Origin: CAXMNX01 sp964194845
GTDB lineage: Bacteria; Pseudomonadota; Alphaproteobacteria; Rhodobacterales; Rhodobacteraceae
NCBI GenBank assembly: GCA_964194845.1
Contig: CAXMNX010000044.1
Coordinates: forward strand, 1 to 32,743
Direction of reading: 5' to 3'
DNA: 32,743 nucleotides
Of the stretch, positions 7,184 through 15,545 are shown one piece after another. The position numbers and the translations under genes are program-made. Under the pieces are notes generated by a model. It ran no database searches. It saw only the letters and a list, made by a program, of their open reading frames with translations, and was not told the origin of the DNA. The first letter of the stretch is position 1. Every line of letters begins with the position of its first letter.

Positions 7184-9309
7184 AAGCGATCGTGCGGCAA
7201 ACTGCTGTTCTTGTTGTAATGATATGGTGCCTGATCCAGCCGATCCGTGCCTTTGGGCAGGAGCTTGCATCGCTTGTTGCTGACAGCATTTTCGTGGATC
7301 CGTCAGGTATTATCACGGCCGAGGGCAACGTTGTGGTCTTTTTCGAAGGCACGCAGGTTACGGCCGCGTCCGTGACCTATTCCAGGGACGGCGATCAGCT
7401 GACCATAACCGGCCCGATCACGGTCACCGAGGCCGACGGCAATATACTTTACGCCGATGCAGCGACGCTGGACCGGTCGCTTCGCAACGGCGTATTGGTG
7501 TCGGCGCGGCTGGTGCTGGACCGGCAATTGCAGCTTGCGGCGGTTGAGATTGCGCGGGTTGGCAACCGCTACACGACGTTGAACCGGACCGTCGCATCGT
7601 CGTGCCAGGTTTGCGCATCAAATCCGACGCCGCTTTGGGACATTCGCGCCGACCGCGTGATCCACGATAGTCTGGAACGTCAGCTTTATTTCGAGAACGC
7701 ACAAATTCGCATCGCAGGCGTGCCGGTATTCTTTCTGCCGCGTCTCAGATTGCCGGATCCGACACTGAAGCGCGCGACCGGTTTTCTTATCCCGCGATTT
7801 CGAACCTCGTCGAGCCTCGGGACCGGGATAAAGGCGCCATTTTTCATTGCGATCGGTGACCATGCCGATGTCACCCTGACCCCCTATTATTCGACATCAA
7901 CGTCGACATTGGAGTACCAATACAGACACCAGATCAAAAACGGTCAGCTTGACGCAATTGGCGCGTTTTCCAATGACGATGTCGATAGCGGGCGCGGTTA
8001 TCTTTTCGCCAACGCAGAATACCGCCTGCCTCGTGGATTTGTGGCAACCGGACAGATCGAGCTGGTGTCCGATCCCGGGTATCTTTTTCTATACGACTAT
8101 TCGGAAAAGGACCGGCTGACCAACGAGTTGGCTGTGACACGGGTGCGAGAGAAGGATTTGTTCCGGGCGAGTATTACCGAATTTCGAACGCTTCGCGAAA
8201 GCGAAATACCCATTCGCGACACCCTGCCCGACCGCTTTGTTGAAGTGTCGTATATCCGCGATCTTCCAGCACTTGGCTTCGGTGGCCGAACGACCGCGCG
8301 CGTGGACGCGGCCGCGTTGAACAGGCCGTCGTCGGCGGACGCTGATGGGCGCGATGTTTCGCGCGTTGGTGTCGGCCTTGACTGGCGGCGAAGCATCATC
8401 GCTGGCCCCGGGCTTGTCGCGACGGGCGAGCTTGGGATGCGGTTCGACGCCTACAACGTCGGTCAGGATGCGGCATTTGCGACCAACCTCACCCGGTTCG
8501 TGCCGCGCGCAGCGGCAGAACTGCGTTGGCCATTGGCCCGCACAACCCGCGACGGCGGCGCGGAGGTTCTGGAGCCGATCTTGCGCTTCGATATCGCTGA
8601 TGCCAGAGGTGATGCGGTGCCATTGGAAGACAGCCGGATCGTGGAATTTGACGAAGCCAACCTGTTTTCGTTTTCCAGATATCCCGGAAGTGACGGCGTC
8701 GAAGATGGTGCCAGGGTCGCGGCAGGATTTAGCTGGCAGCGCAACGACCCTGATGGCTGGGCGCTTGACCTGGCTTTCGGGCGGGTCGCAAGCTTGGATG
8801 GATCACTGGGATTTGCTGATGGCACAGGCCTTGATGGTGACCAGTCCGAGTGGCTGCTGGCCGGGCGGCTTGCCGTAAATGACCAGTTGTGGCTCGCCTC
8901 GCGTTCGCTTTTCGATGACAACGTGGCCTTTACGCTGAGCGAGACGCGGGTTGACTGGCACAATAATCGCGGGCGTATCGGATCGAGCTATATTTTCGCC
9001 GAGCCGGAACCGGCGGAAGGGCGCGACACGCGTCTATCCGAGATTTCATTCGATGGCGCGCTTCAGTTAACGGACAATTGGACCGCAAGCACCGATTGGC
9101 GGTATGATTTCACCGCTGGTCGCGCGGCGCGCGTTGGAATTGGTCTGGACTATGAAAACGAGTGCATCCGTCTGGATCTTTCGCTCTCGCGTCGTTTCGC
9201 GACCTCGACTAGTGTAGCGCCGACAACCGATTTCGGGTTCCGCGTTTCGCTGCTGGGGGTCGGAAATGGGACAAGCGCCCGTAACCAGCGGCGCGCGTGC
9301 AGGGGATAG
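7180..9309 (+). CDS. lptD: LPS-assembly outer-membrane protein LptD
   Basis: 709 residues from GTG 7180. A signal peptide (MKAIVRQTAVLVVMIWCLIQPIRAFGQ) is followed by an OstA-type domain (about 30-140: SIFVDPSGIITAEGNVVVFFEG) that receives LPS from LptA. The C-terminal region is a long beta-barrel of alternating strands ending near residue 700. Around residues 142-160 is the conserved stretch with two close cysteines, Cys142 and Cys145 (SCQVCASNPTPLWDIRA). Further cysteines are at about 662 and 707. LptD with the lipoprotein LptE inserts LPS into the outer leaflet of the outer membrane. The length is shorter than the E. coli protein, as is usual in alphaproteobacteria. surA, a chaperone needed for LptD folding in E. 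coli, starts five bases after the stop. Confidence 0.95.
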   Translation: MKAIVRQTAVLVVMIWCLIQPIRAFGQELASLVADSIFVDPSGIITAEGNVVVFFEGTQVTAASVTYSRDGDQLTITGPITVTEADGNILYADAATLDRSLRNGVLVSARLVLDRQLQLAAVEIARVGNRYTTLNRTVASSCQVCASNPTPLWDIRADRVIHDSLERQLYFENAQIRIAGVPVFFLPRLRLPDPTLKRATGFLIPRFRTSSSLGTGIKAPFFIAIGDHADVTLTPYYSTSTSTLEYQYRHQIKNGQLDAIGAFSNDDVDSGRGYLFANAEYRLPRGFVATGQIELVSDPGYLFLYDYSEKDRLTNELAVTRVREKDLFRASITEFRTLRESEIPIRDTLPDRFVEVSYIRDLPALGFGGRTTARVDAAALNRPSSADADGRDVSRVGVGLDWRRSIIAGPGLVATGELGMRFDAYNVGQDAAFATNLTRFVPRAAAELRWPLARTTRDGGAEVLEPILRFDIADARGDAVPLEDSRIVEFDEANLFSFSRYPGSDGVEDGARVAAGFSWQRNDPDGWALDLAFGRVASLDGSLGFADGTGLDGDQSEWLLAGRLAVNDQLWLASRSLFDDNVAFTLSETRVDWHNNRGRIGSSYIFAEPEPAEGRDTRLSEISFDGALQLTDNWTASTDWRYDFTAGRAARVGIGLDYENECIRLDLSLSRRFATSTSVAPTTDFGFRVSLLGVGNGTSARNQRRACRG

Positions 9310-9314
9310 GAAAC

Positions 9315-10532
9315 GTGCGAGTTAAGATACGACTGAATGGAACCCTAATTGTTCTCGGGCTGTTGATTGCGCTTTTGGCAAATCCGTCTGTGGCTCAGGG
9401 CCGGTTTTCTCCGGCGATCCAAGTCGGCGATCGGGTCATCACGCAGTATGAGCTGGACCAGCGCGCGCGGTTTCTTGGCCTGCTTCGCGCGCCTGGCGAT
9501 CCCCGCGACATTGCACGCCAACAATTGATCAATGAAGCAGTGCAGATTCAGGCCGGGGCTTCCTTTAATGTCGTGGTGACTTCGCCGGAGCTTTTGCAGG
9601 CGCAGGCCGAATTCGCGAGCCGGGCCAATCTGACGCTAGAAGAGTTTGTTACAATACTTCAGCAGAACGGCATTGCAGCGGAAACCTATCGCGACTTTGT
9701 TCGTGCCGGTGTGATTTGGCGGGCAATCGTTCAAGGCCGGTTTCAAGACCGCGCCAGCGACGTGCCGCGCGATCAGGTCGAACGGACATTTGCGCAAACC
9801 GGCACCGAGGGCGGGTTGCGGGTCTTGATCTCGGAAATCCTGTTGCCGGCAACCACCGAGGAAACCACGCTGGCGTCGCGCCAGCGCGCGTCGGAATTGG
9901 TCAATCTGGACGGTGAAGCCGCCTTCGCTGCCGCCGCACGACAATATAGCGTGGCGGCATCGCGCGCTACGGGGGGCGAACTAAACTGGGTTCCGATCGA
10001 CACGCTGCCCGAGGAAATCCGCGGAATTATCAGCGCTTTGACACCTGGGCAGATCAGCCGACCCATCGAATTGCCGAACGCGATTGGCATTTTCCTGTTG
10101 CGAAACCTCGAGCGCGTGGACGCAGGCACACCGGAAAATCTGTCGGTTGATTATGCGCTTTTTATCACCGACGGCGACCGAAGTTTGGCCGAAGCAATTG
10201 TCCAGGAGGTTGATACCTGCGACGATCTTTTCGGTGTCGCGCACGGGCTGCCGGAAGAACGGCTGATCCGCGAATTGCAGCCAATCGGCGCATTGGCGGC
10301 AGATATCAGGTCGGCGATCGGCACACTTGATGTCGGCGAGGCCACGACTGCTTTGACGCGAAATGGACGCGGCACGGTTTTGATGCTGTGCAGCCGGTTA
10401 CCGTCTCTGGAAAGTTCGATTGATTTGGATATCGTCGGAAACCGGCTGGTAAATTCAAGGCTCACGGCATTGGCGGCCAACTATCTGGCTGAATTGCGCG
10501 CCAATACGACGATCACCGAACTGACCAACTGA
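9315..10532 (+). CDS. surA: Periplasmic chaperone / peptidyl-prolyl isomerase SurA
   Basis: 405 residues from GTG 9315, chosen because AGGGG (9301-9305) lies nine bases upstream. A GTG at 9297 inside lptD would be a longer start without a better ribosome site. The signal peptide ends at about ...NPSVAQ|GRF. An N-terminal SurA domain follows (VGDRVITQYELDQRARFLGLL...), then one parvulin-type PPIase domain (about 165-275) containing VLISEILLPATTEE, AARQYSVAASRATGGELNWV and the closing LPNAIGIFLLRNLERV. A C-terminal domain comes last. It escorts unfolded outer-membrane proteins, including LptD in well-studied species, to the Bam complex. Only one parvulin domain is clear, against two in E. coli SurA; the single-domain form is common in alphaproteobacteria. 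The stop is two bases before pdxA. Confidence 0.93.
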   Translation: MRVKIRLNGTLIVLGLLIALLANPSVAQGRFSPAIQVGDRVITQYELDQRARFLGLLRAPGDPRDIARQQLINEAVQIQAGASFNVVVTSPELLQAQAEFASRANLTLEEFVTILQQNGIAAETYRDFVRAGVIWRAIVQGRFQDRASDVPRDQVERTFAQTGTEGGLRVLISEILLPATTEETTLASRQRASELVNLDGEAAFAAAARQYSVAASRATGGELNWVPIDTLPEEIRGIISALTPGQISRPIELPNAIGIFLLRNLERVDAGTPENLSVDYALFITDGDRSLAEAIVQEVDTCDDLFGVAHGLPEERLIRELQPIGALAADIRSAIGTLDVGEATTALTRNGRGTVLMLCSRLPSLESSIDLDIVGNRLVNSRLTALAANYLAELRANTTITELTN

Positions 10533-10534
10533 TC

Positions 10535-11527
10535 ATGACCGGCGAGATGGCTTTGCCTATTGCGCTTAGCGCTGGGGATCCGGCCGGTATCGGGCCTGAG
10601 ATCGCAGTGATGGCCTGGCAAGCGCTCAAGGCAGACACGCCGTTTTTCTGGATTGGTGATCCGCGGCATTTGCCGAAGGGCGCGCAGATCGCCGAAATCG
10701 ACGACGCAAGCGAGGCGCGCGCGGCGGCACGACGCGGATTGCCGGTTTTGCGCCACGAGTTTGCAGAGCCTGCACATCCCGGCACCCCAAGTGCGGCCAA
10801 TGCCGCAGGCGTCGTGGAGGTAATCCGGCGCGGCGTCGAACTGGTCACTACCGGTAAGGCCGCAGCGCTTTGCACAGCACCCATTTCCAAGAAGGTGCTG
10901 TTGGATCATGCCGGGTTTGGCTTTCCCGGCCATACCGAGTTTCTGGCCGATCTGGCGGGCGTCGGGCGGAGCGTCATGATGCTGGTGGCGGGCGATTTTC
11001 GCGTGGTTCCGGCGACGATCCACTTGGCCCTGGCGCAGGTTCCGGCCGCGCTTACCGCGTCGCTGTTGGAAGAAACGCTTCGGATCACGAATAATGCGCT
11101 GAAATTGGACTTTGGGATCGCCGCGCCAAGGATCGCGGTCGCAGGGCTGAACCCCCATGCCGGTGAAGGTGGAATGCTGGGTGCGGAAGAAGGCGATTTG
11201 ATCGAACCCGTCTGCCAGCGTCTGGCGGCGGAGGGGATAAGCATTCGCGGCCCCCTGCCCGCAGACACGATGTTTCACGACGAAGCCCGCCAGACCTATG
11301 ACGCAGCAGTCGCGATGTACCACGACCAGGCGCTGATCCCGATCAAAACGCTGGCCTTTGATCGCGGTGTGAACACCACCCTGGGCCTGCCGTTCGTGCG
11401 CACCTCGCCCGACCACGGAACCGCGTTCGACATTGCTGGCAATGGTCTTGCAAGCCCGACGTCTTTGATCGAAGCGCTGAAACTGGCAGCAAGGATGGCA
11501 CGGGCTCGCGCTGGCGGACGGGCATGA
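10535..11527 (+). CDS. pdxA: 4-hydroxythreonine-4-phosphate dehydrogenase
   Basis: 330 residues, the normal PdxA length. The N-terminal signature is LSAGDPAGIGPEI; divalent-metal-site histidines occur in GFPGHTEFLA and in AMYHDQALIPIKTL, followed by the conserved TSPDHGTAFDIAGN. PdxA oxidises 4-phosphohydroxy-L-threonine with NAD+ in the DXP-dependent route to pyridoxal 5'-phosphate and acts in the cytoplasm. It sits two bases after surA, and its TGA overlaps the rsmA ATG by four bases. The surA-pdxA-rsmA order is also found in E. coli, so the link is ancient rather than specific to this organism. Confidence 0.97.
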   Translation: MTGEMALPIALSAGDPAGIGPEIAVMAWQALKADTPFFWIGDPRHLPKGAQIAEIDDASEARAAARRGLPVLRHEFAEPAHPGTPSAANAAGVVEVIRRGVELVTTGKAAALCTAPISKKVLLDHAGFGFPGHTEFLADLAGVGRSVMMLVAGDFRVVPATIHLALAQVPAALTASLLEETLRITNNALKLDFGIAAPRIAVAGLNPHAGEGGMLGAEEGDLIEPVCQRLAAEGISIRGPLPADTMFHDEARQTYDAAVAMYHDQALIPIKTLAFDRGVNTTLGLPFVRTSPDHGTAFDIAGNGLASPTSLIEALKLAARMARARAGGRA

Positions 11528-12372
11528 GCGCAATCGACGAACTGCCCCCGCTTCGCGACGTGATCGCGCAGCACGGGTTGGCGGCGCGTAAAAGCCTTGG
11601 ACAGAACTTCCTGCTTGATCTGAATTTGACGGCAAAGATTGCCCGCGCGGCGGGCGATCTGTCGGGCGCGGATATTCTCGAAATAGGCCCCGGCCCCGGA
11701 GGCTTGACGCGCGGGCTTTTGGCCGGGGGTGCGCGTCGGGTGATCGCGGTTGAAAAAGACAGCCGCTGCGTTCCTGCGCTGGAACAAATCGCCGCCGCCT
11801 ATCCCGGACGGCTGAATATTCTGAATGACGATGCGCTGGGACTGGATATCGCCGCAATTTTAACGCCACCGGTCAAGATCGTTGCCAACCTTCCCTACAA
11901 TATTGGAACCGAACTTCTGACACGCTGGCTCGACCCGCCGGAGTGGCCACCGTTCTGGTCAAGCCTGACGCTGATGTTTCAGCGCGAGGTTGCGGAGCGG
12001 ATCGTGGCGCGGCCGGGCAGCAAAAGCTATGGCCGTCTGTCGATCCTGGCATCGTGGCGAAGTGACGCGAAAATTGTCATGGACCTGCCGCCCGAAGCGT
12101 TCACGCCACCGCCGAAGGTGCGCTCGGCCGTGGTCCACCTGACGGCGCTTGCCGGTCCGCGATATCCAGCCGAGGCGCAGGTGCTTTTCCGCGTGGTTGC
12201 ACGCGGCTTCAATCAGCGGCGAAAAATGCTGAGGGCGTCACTGAAAGGTCTGGTGCCGGATATCGAGGCGGCACTGGTCAAGGCCGGAATACCGCCAACT
12301 GACCGCGCCGAAACTGTCGAGCTAGAAAGATTTTGCGCGCTGGCGCGGATCGTTGCCAAGCAAACCGGATAG
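11524..12372 (+). CDS. rsmA: 16S rRNA (adenine1518/1519-N6)-dimethyltransferase
   Basis: 282 residues. The family N-terminal motif SLGQNFL is at about 24-30, followed by the SAM-binding motif ILEIGPGPGGLTRGLL (about 51-66), the acidic loop EKD, and the catalytic NLPYNIG motif (about 122-128). The C-terminal domain contains FTPPPKVRSAVVHL and the closing RRKMLRASLKGL. The enzyme dimethylates two adjacent adenines in helix 45 of 16S rRNA late in small-subunit assembly; loss gives kasugamycin resistance in E. coli (ksgA). It is the last gene of the lptF-to-rsmA run and ends 13 bp from the convergent DUF4167 gene. Confidence 0.97.
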   Translation: MSAIDELPPLRDVIAQHGLAARKSLGQNFLLDLNLTAKIARAAGDLSGADILEIGPGPGGLTRGLLAGGARRVIAVEKDSRCVPALEQIAAAYPGRLNILNDDALGLDIAAILTPPVKIVANLPYNIGTELLTRWLDPPEWPPFWSSLTLMFQREVAERIVARPGSKSYGRLSILASWRSDAKIVMDLPPEAFTPPPKVRSAVVHLTALAGPRYPAEAQVLFRVVARGFNQRRKMLRASLKGLVPDIEAALVKAGIPPTDRAETVELERFCALARIVAKQTG

Positions 12373-12385
12373 AACTTAGAGCCAC

Positions 12386-12952
12386 TTATTCCGCCGCGTC
12401 AGGGGTGGCAGTGTCTTCGGTGGCGTTTTCGGTCGGTGCCTCCGGTTCCGGCGAACTGGCTTCCGGTTTCTTGCGCCGGGGTCGGCGTTGGCGGTCGGCG
12501 TTTTCCTCGGGCGTTTCAACCAATTCTGAAGGTTCCCGGGGTGGCTGAACCTCGACCACTTCCACTGGCCGGGTATTTCTTTCGCCTTGCTCGGACCGCT
12601 GATCGTCGACCTGGCTTGCGCCACCATCACGGCCGCCCTGCTCGTCGTGGCGGCGTTGCTGGTTATGCTGCTGTTGCTGTTGCTGCTGCGCCTGACGTTC
12701 TTGCTGATCACGCTGTGCTTCTGCCAGAAGCCGCAAATAATGTTCAGCGTGTTGCTGGAAATTTTCCATCGCGACCCGGTCGTTTGCCGATTGAGCGTCG
12801 CGCGCTAGTTGGTTGTATTTGTCGATGATTTGTTGCGGCGTGCCCCGCACTTTCCCCTCAGGGCCGGAACTGTCGAACACGCGGTTCACAATATTTCCAA
12901 CAGAGCGGTTGCGGTTCGATTTCGACCGCGAACGTGTTTTCGAAGATCTCAT
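12386..12952 (-). CDS. DUF4167 domain protein
   Basis: 188 residues from ATG 12952; a 27-residue upstream extension is possible but lacks conservation-like text. The N-terminus is very basic (MRSSKTRSRSKSNRNRSVGN), followed by the conserved core NIVNRVFDSSGPEGKVRGTPQQIIDKYNQLARDAQSANDRVAMENFQQHAEHYLRLL in overlapping helices (about residues 19-78). This core is the DUF4167 signature found across alphaproteobacteria. From about residue 82 the chain becomes low-complexity: a glutamine tract, then acidic and proline-rich text with an RRPRRKK patch. The function is unknown; the basic head and disordered tail would fit nucleic-acid binding, but that is inference. It lies 274 bp downstream of prmC, so it probably has its own promoter in that gap. 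Confidence 0.9.
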   Translation of the reverse strand: MRSSKTRSRSKSNRNRSVGNIVNRVFDSSGPEGKVRGTPQQIIDKYNQLARDAQSANDRVAMENFQQHAEHYLRLLAEAQRDQQERQAQQQQQQQHNQQRRHDEQGGRDGGASQVDDQRSEQGERNTRPVEVVEVQPPREPSELVETPEENADRQRRPRRKKPEASSPEPEAPTENATEDTATPDAAE

Positions 12953-13226
12953 ATGGTGTTTGTCCAGCCTTTGGTCTGGTATTGCTCGGCTTTGTCCTAG
13001 GATGGCCCGCTTCGGGGTCTCTGGTCCGTGCAACGATTGGCAGATCGCGAGGGGGAGCTAACTGATGCTCCTGTCGCCCGCATTAGACGGTCTAGCCAGT
13101 GGTCAACCGTTGGGCAAGCACATTTTAACGATATACGCAGTGATTTGTGCGGAATTGTTGTGTTTTCGCCTGTATCCTCAAAGATTGCGCTTGTCTCTGT
13201 CTTTTGCGGTTACCCCGAGGAAACGG

Positions 13227-14099
13227 TCAAGCGCGAGCCGAAACCACGCGATCGCGGCCGTCGAGGTCGGGGTTGACGGCAATGTCGTGCAATCCCGCAG
13301 CCCGGAAAATGCCGGTGACGGCGTCGGCTTGCATGTGGCCAATCTCAACCAGAATTCGACCGCCGGGGATAAGATATTTCGGCGCACCGCTGACAATTTC
13401 ACGATAGGCGGAAAGACCGTCGGCGCCATCGGTCAAGGCAATATCGGGCTCGTGATCGCGCACTTCAGGTTCAAGCCCGGCCATTTCCGATGCAGCGATA
13501 TAGGGCGGGTTTGAGACGATCAGATTAAAGCTGGGAAACCCGTCCGGCAGTGCGTTTTCGATGCCGCTGTACCAGTCGCCGCGGTGCAATACCGGAGGAA
13601 CCGCCAGATCGAAATCGTCGCGATTTTCCATCGCAACCATGAGCGCGTCAGGGCACTTTTCAACACCGACACCCCATGCGGGCGTGCGCTGTTCAAGGAG
13701 CAGGGTGAAAAGTATGCAGCCGCTGCCAGTTCCGAGATCAAGAACGCGCTCGAAACGCTCGGCCAGGGCAAGTTCGATCAGGCATTCTGTTTCCGGTCGC
13801 GGCGCAAGGACCGCCGGGCCAACGGCGAAACTGCGGCCATAGAAGTCTTTGCGTCCGGTTATCAGCGAGATCGGTTCGCGATTTACCCGCCGGCGCACGT
13901 CATCGGCGAATCTTCGCGCCTGCCGGTCGGACATCGTGCCTTGGGTAAAAAGCGCAAGGCGGTCAATGGGTTGGTCGATAGCGCGGGCAAGAAGGATGCG
14001 GGCATCGCGCACCGGGTCAGGAACGCCCGCCGCGCGCATGTGACCGATAGCGTTGGAAAGCGCGCTGGGGATGTCGGCCGAAAACGGCTCGCCTGTCAT
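13227..14099 (-). CDS. prmC: Release factor glutamine N5-methyltransferase
   Basis: 290 residues. An N-terminal helical domain (1 to about 95) is followed by a Rossmann methyltransferase domain with the SAM motif VLDLGTGSGCILFTLL (about 119-134) and the substrate-binding/catalytic NPPY motif at residues 197-200 (IVSNPPYIAASE). The LAPRPETECLIE block before the Rossmann fold is typical of PrmC. It methylates the glutamine of the GGQ loop in release factors 1 and 2. Its ATG overlaps the prfA stop by four bases on the minus strand, so enzyme and substrate are translationally coupled. Confidence 0.96.
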   Translation of the reverse strand: MTGEPFSADIPSALSNAIGHMRAAGVPDPVRDARILLARAIDQPIDRLALFTQGTMSDRQARRFADDVRRRVNREPISLITGRKDFYGRSFAVGPAVLAPRPETECLIELALAERFERVLDLGTGSGCILFTLLLEQRTPAWGVGVEKCPDALMVAMENRDDFDLAVPPVLHRGDWYSGIENALPDGFPSFNLIVSNPPYIAASEMAGLEPEVRDHEPDIALTDGADGLSAYREIVSGAPKYLIPGGRILVEIGHMQADAVTGIFRAAGLHDIAVNPDLDGRDRVVSARA

Positions 14100-15151
14100 A
14101 GCCCCTGCTCGGCAAGTTTGGCGGCTTGGTCTTCGGCGATCAGCGCGTTTATTACTTCGTCCAGGTCGCCTGCGATGATGTCGCCGAGCCGATAAAGCGT
14201 CAGCCCGATACGATGATCGGTCATGCGGCCCTGCGGGTAATTATAGGTGCGGATGCGTTCCGAACGATCGCCCGACCCCACCTGCGCCTTGCGATCCGCG
14301 GCGCGTTTTTGGTCGGCGCGCTGGCGTTCCAGATCAAATAGCTTTGCGCGCAACACCTGCATTGCGATGGCGCGGTTCTGGTGCTGGGATTTTTCCGATG
14401 ACGTGACAGCGATACCGGTTGGCACGTGGGTAATACGAACCGCTGAATCGGTCGTGTTCACATGCTGCCCGCCCGCACCGCTGGCGCGCATCGTATCAAT
14501 GCGAATGTCGCCGGGCGGGATGTCGATATCGACATCCTCGGCCTCTGGCAGAACCGCAACGGTCGCGGCGGATGTGTGGATGCGACCACCGCTTTCGGTT
14601 TCTGGCACGCGCTGGACGCGATGAACGCCGGATTCGAATTTCAGGCGCGCAAAGACACCCTCGCCCGCAACATTGATCACTGCCTCTTTAACACCGCCAA
14701 GCTCGGTTTCGGCAAGCTCGATCAAGGTTACCCGCCACCCCTTCGTTTCCGCATAGCGTTGATACATCCGCATTAGATCACCGGCAAAAAGTGCGGCCTC
14801 CTCGCCGCCGGTTCCGGGCCGGATTTCGACGATCGCGGGCCGCGCATCGGCAGCATCTTTCGGCAACAAAGCGACCCGTAGCGCATTTTCCGCATTCGGT
14901 AGGCGCGCGCGGACAGTCGACAGCTCCTCCTCGGCCAAATCGCGCAATTCTGGGTCAGCGAGCATTGCTTCGGCGTCGGCTTGAGTGGCCAGAAGCAATT
15001 GATATTCCTCAATTTCCGCGACTACTGGCCTTAATTCCGCATATTCCCGTCCGAGCGACGCAATCTCGCCCGGGTCGGCACCGGCAGCCATCTTGGCTTC
15101 AAGAAACTGGAAGCGCTGGGTAATCTGGTCGAGCGTTTCGCGTGGGATCAT
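14096..15151 (-). CDS. prfA: Peptide chain release factor 1
   Basis: 351 residues, standard RF1 length. N-terminal helices are followed by the stop-codon recognition region containing the tripeptide P-E-T at about 183-185 (VQRVPETESGGRIHTS). The catalytic GGQ is at about 227-229 (ASGAGGQHVNTTDSAVR), and the characteristic C-terminus contains ERIRTYNYPQGRMTDHRIG. RF1 reads UAA and UAG in the ribosomal A site and triggers peptide release. The ATG at 15151 is about 80 bp from the divergent secreted-protein gene. prmC follows with a four-base overlap. Confidence 0.97.
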   Translation of the reverse strand: MIPRETLDQITQRFQFLEAKMAAGADPGEIASLGREYAELRPVVAEIEEYQLLLATQADAEAMLADPELRDLAEEELSTVRARLPNAENALRVALLPKDAADARPAIVEIRPGTGGEEAALFAGDLMRMYQRYAETKGWRVTLIELAETELGGVKEAVINVAGEGVFARLKFESGVHRVQRVPETESGGRIHTSAATVAVLPEAEDVDIDIPPGDIRIDTMRASGAGGQHVNTTDSAVRITHVPTGIAVTSSEKSQHQNRAIAMQVLRAKLFDLERQRADQKRAADRKAQVGSGDRSERIRTYNYPQGRMTDHRIGLTLYRLGDIIAGDLDEVINALIAEDQAAKLAEQGL

Positions 15152-15233
15152 GAAATTCGTGTCTCGTATCGTCTGGCGCGCGTCAAGCAGGTGTGACTAG
15201 GCTCGTGTGGGTCTATCTGCTAAACTTGCACCC

Positions 15234-15545
15234 ATGATACGCTTTGCAATCCTGATCTCGGTCATTGCCGCGCCGGCCTTCGCTGACGTTAAAGGCTCTG
15301 GCGGGCGGATTGTGGAGTGTTTTTGCACAGATACACAAGGCTCCCGCGTGGAACTTGGCGAACAGATCTGCCTTCATGTGAATGGTCGCGCTTTTATGGC
15401 GCTATGCGACATGTCACTGAACGTGCCGATCTGGCGTGATACTGGCGTCGGCTGCCTGTCGTCATCGCTGGGCGAGCCGAAGTTCCAATTCAGCAAGCCA
15501 GCGGTCCAGTCGCTCCCGGTTTCGACCCATATCGGTTCCGGCTGA
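15234..15545 (+). CDS. Small secreted Cys-rich protein of unknown function
   Basis: 103 residues from ATG 15234. A clear signal peptide is cleaved near APAFA|DVKG. The mature part is about 86 residues and has five cysteines, at about 29, 31, 46, 58 and 74, in text such as GRIVECFCTDTQG, GEQICLHVNGRAFMALCDM and GVGCLSSS. The regular cysteine spacing suggests a small disulfide-bonded periplasmic protein. I do not recognise a named family, although short proteins of this look occur in Rhodobacterales. The last 28 codons (from about 15462) overlap the end of the convergent DUF1499 gene on the other strand; this tail is after the last cysteine and looks unstructured, so the folded part may end before the overlap. 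Confidence 0.75.
   Translation: MIRFAILISVIAAPAFADVKGSGGRIVECFCTDTQGSRVELGEQICLHVNGRAFMALCDMSLNVPIWRDTGVGCLSSSLGEPKFQFSKPAVQSLPVSTHIGSG

Noticed and set aside
10481..11869. A 462-codon open frame on the minus strand
   Set aside because: It lies antisense to the ends of surA, all of pdxA and the start of rsmA, which carry unmistakable family motifs; its translation is Arg/Gln/Pro-rich without motifs, as expected of a shadow frame in GC-rich DNA.
12660..12705. Short tandem units that could suggest a repeat array
   Set aside because: They are in-frame glutamine codons inside the DUF4167 gene; there are no spacers, no cas genes and no CRISPR-like repeat length.
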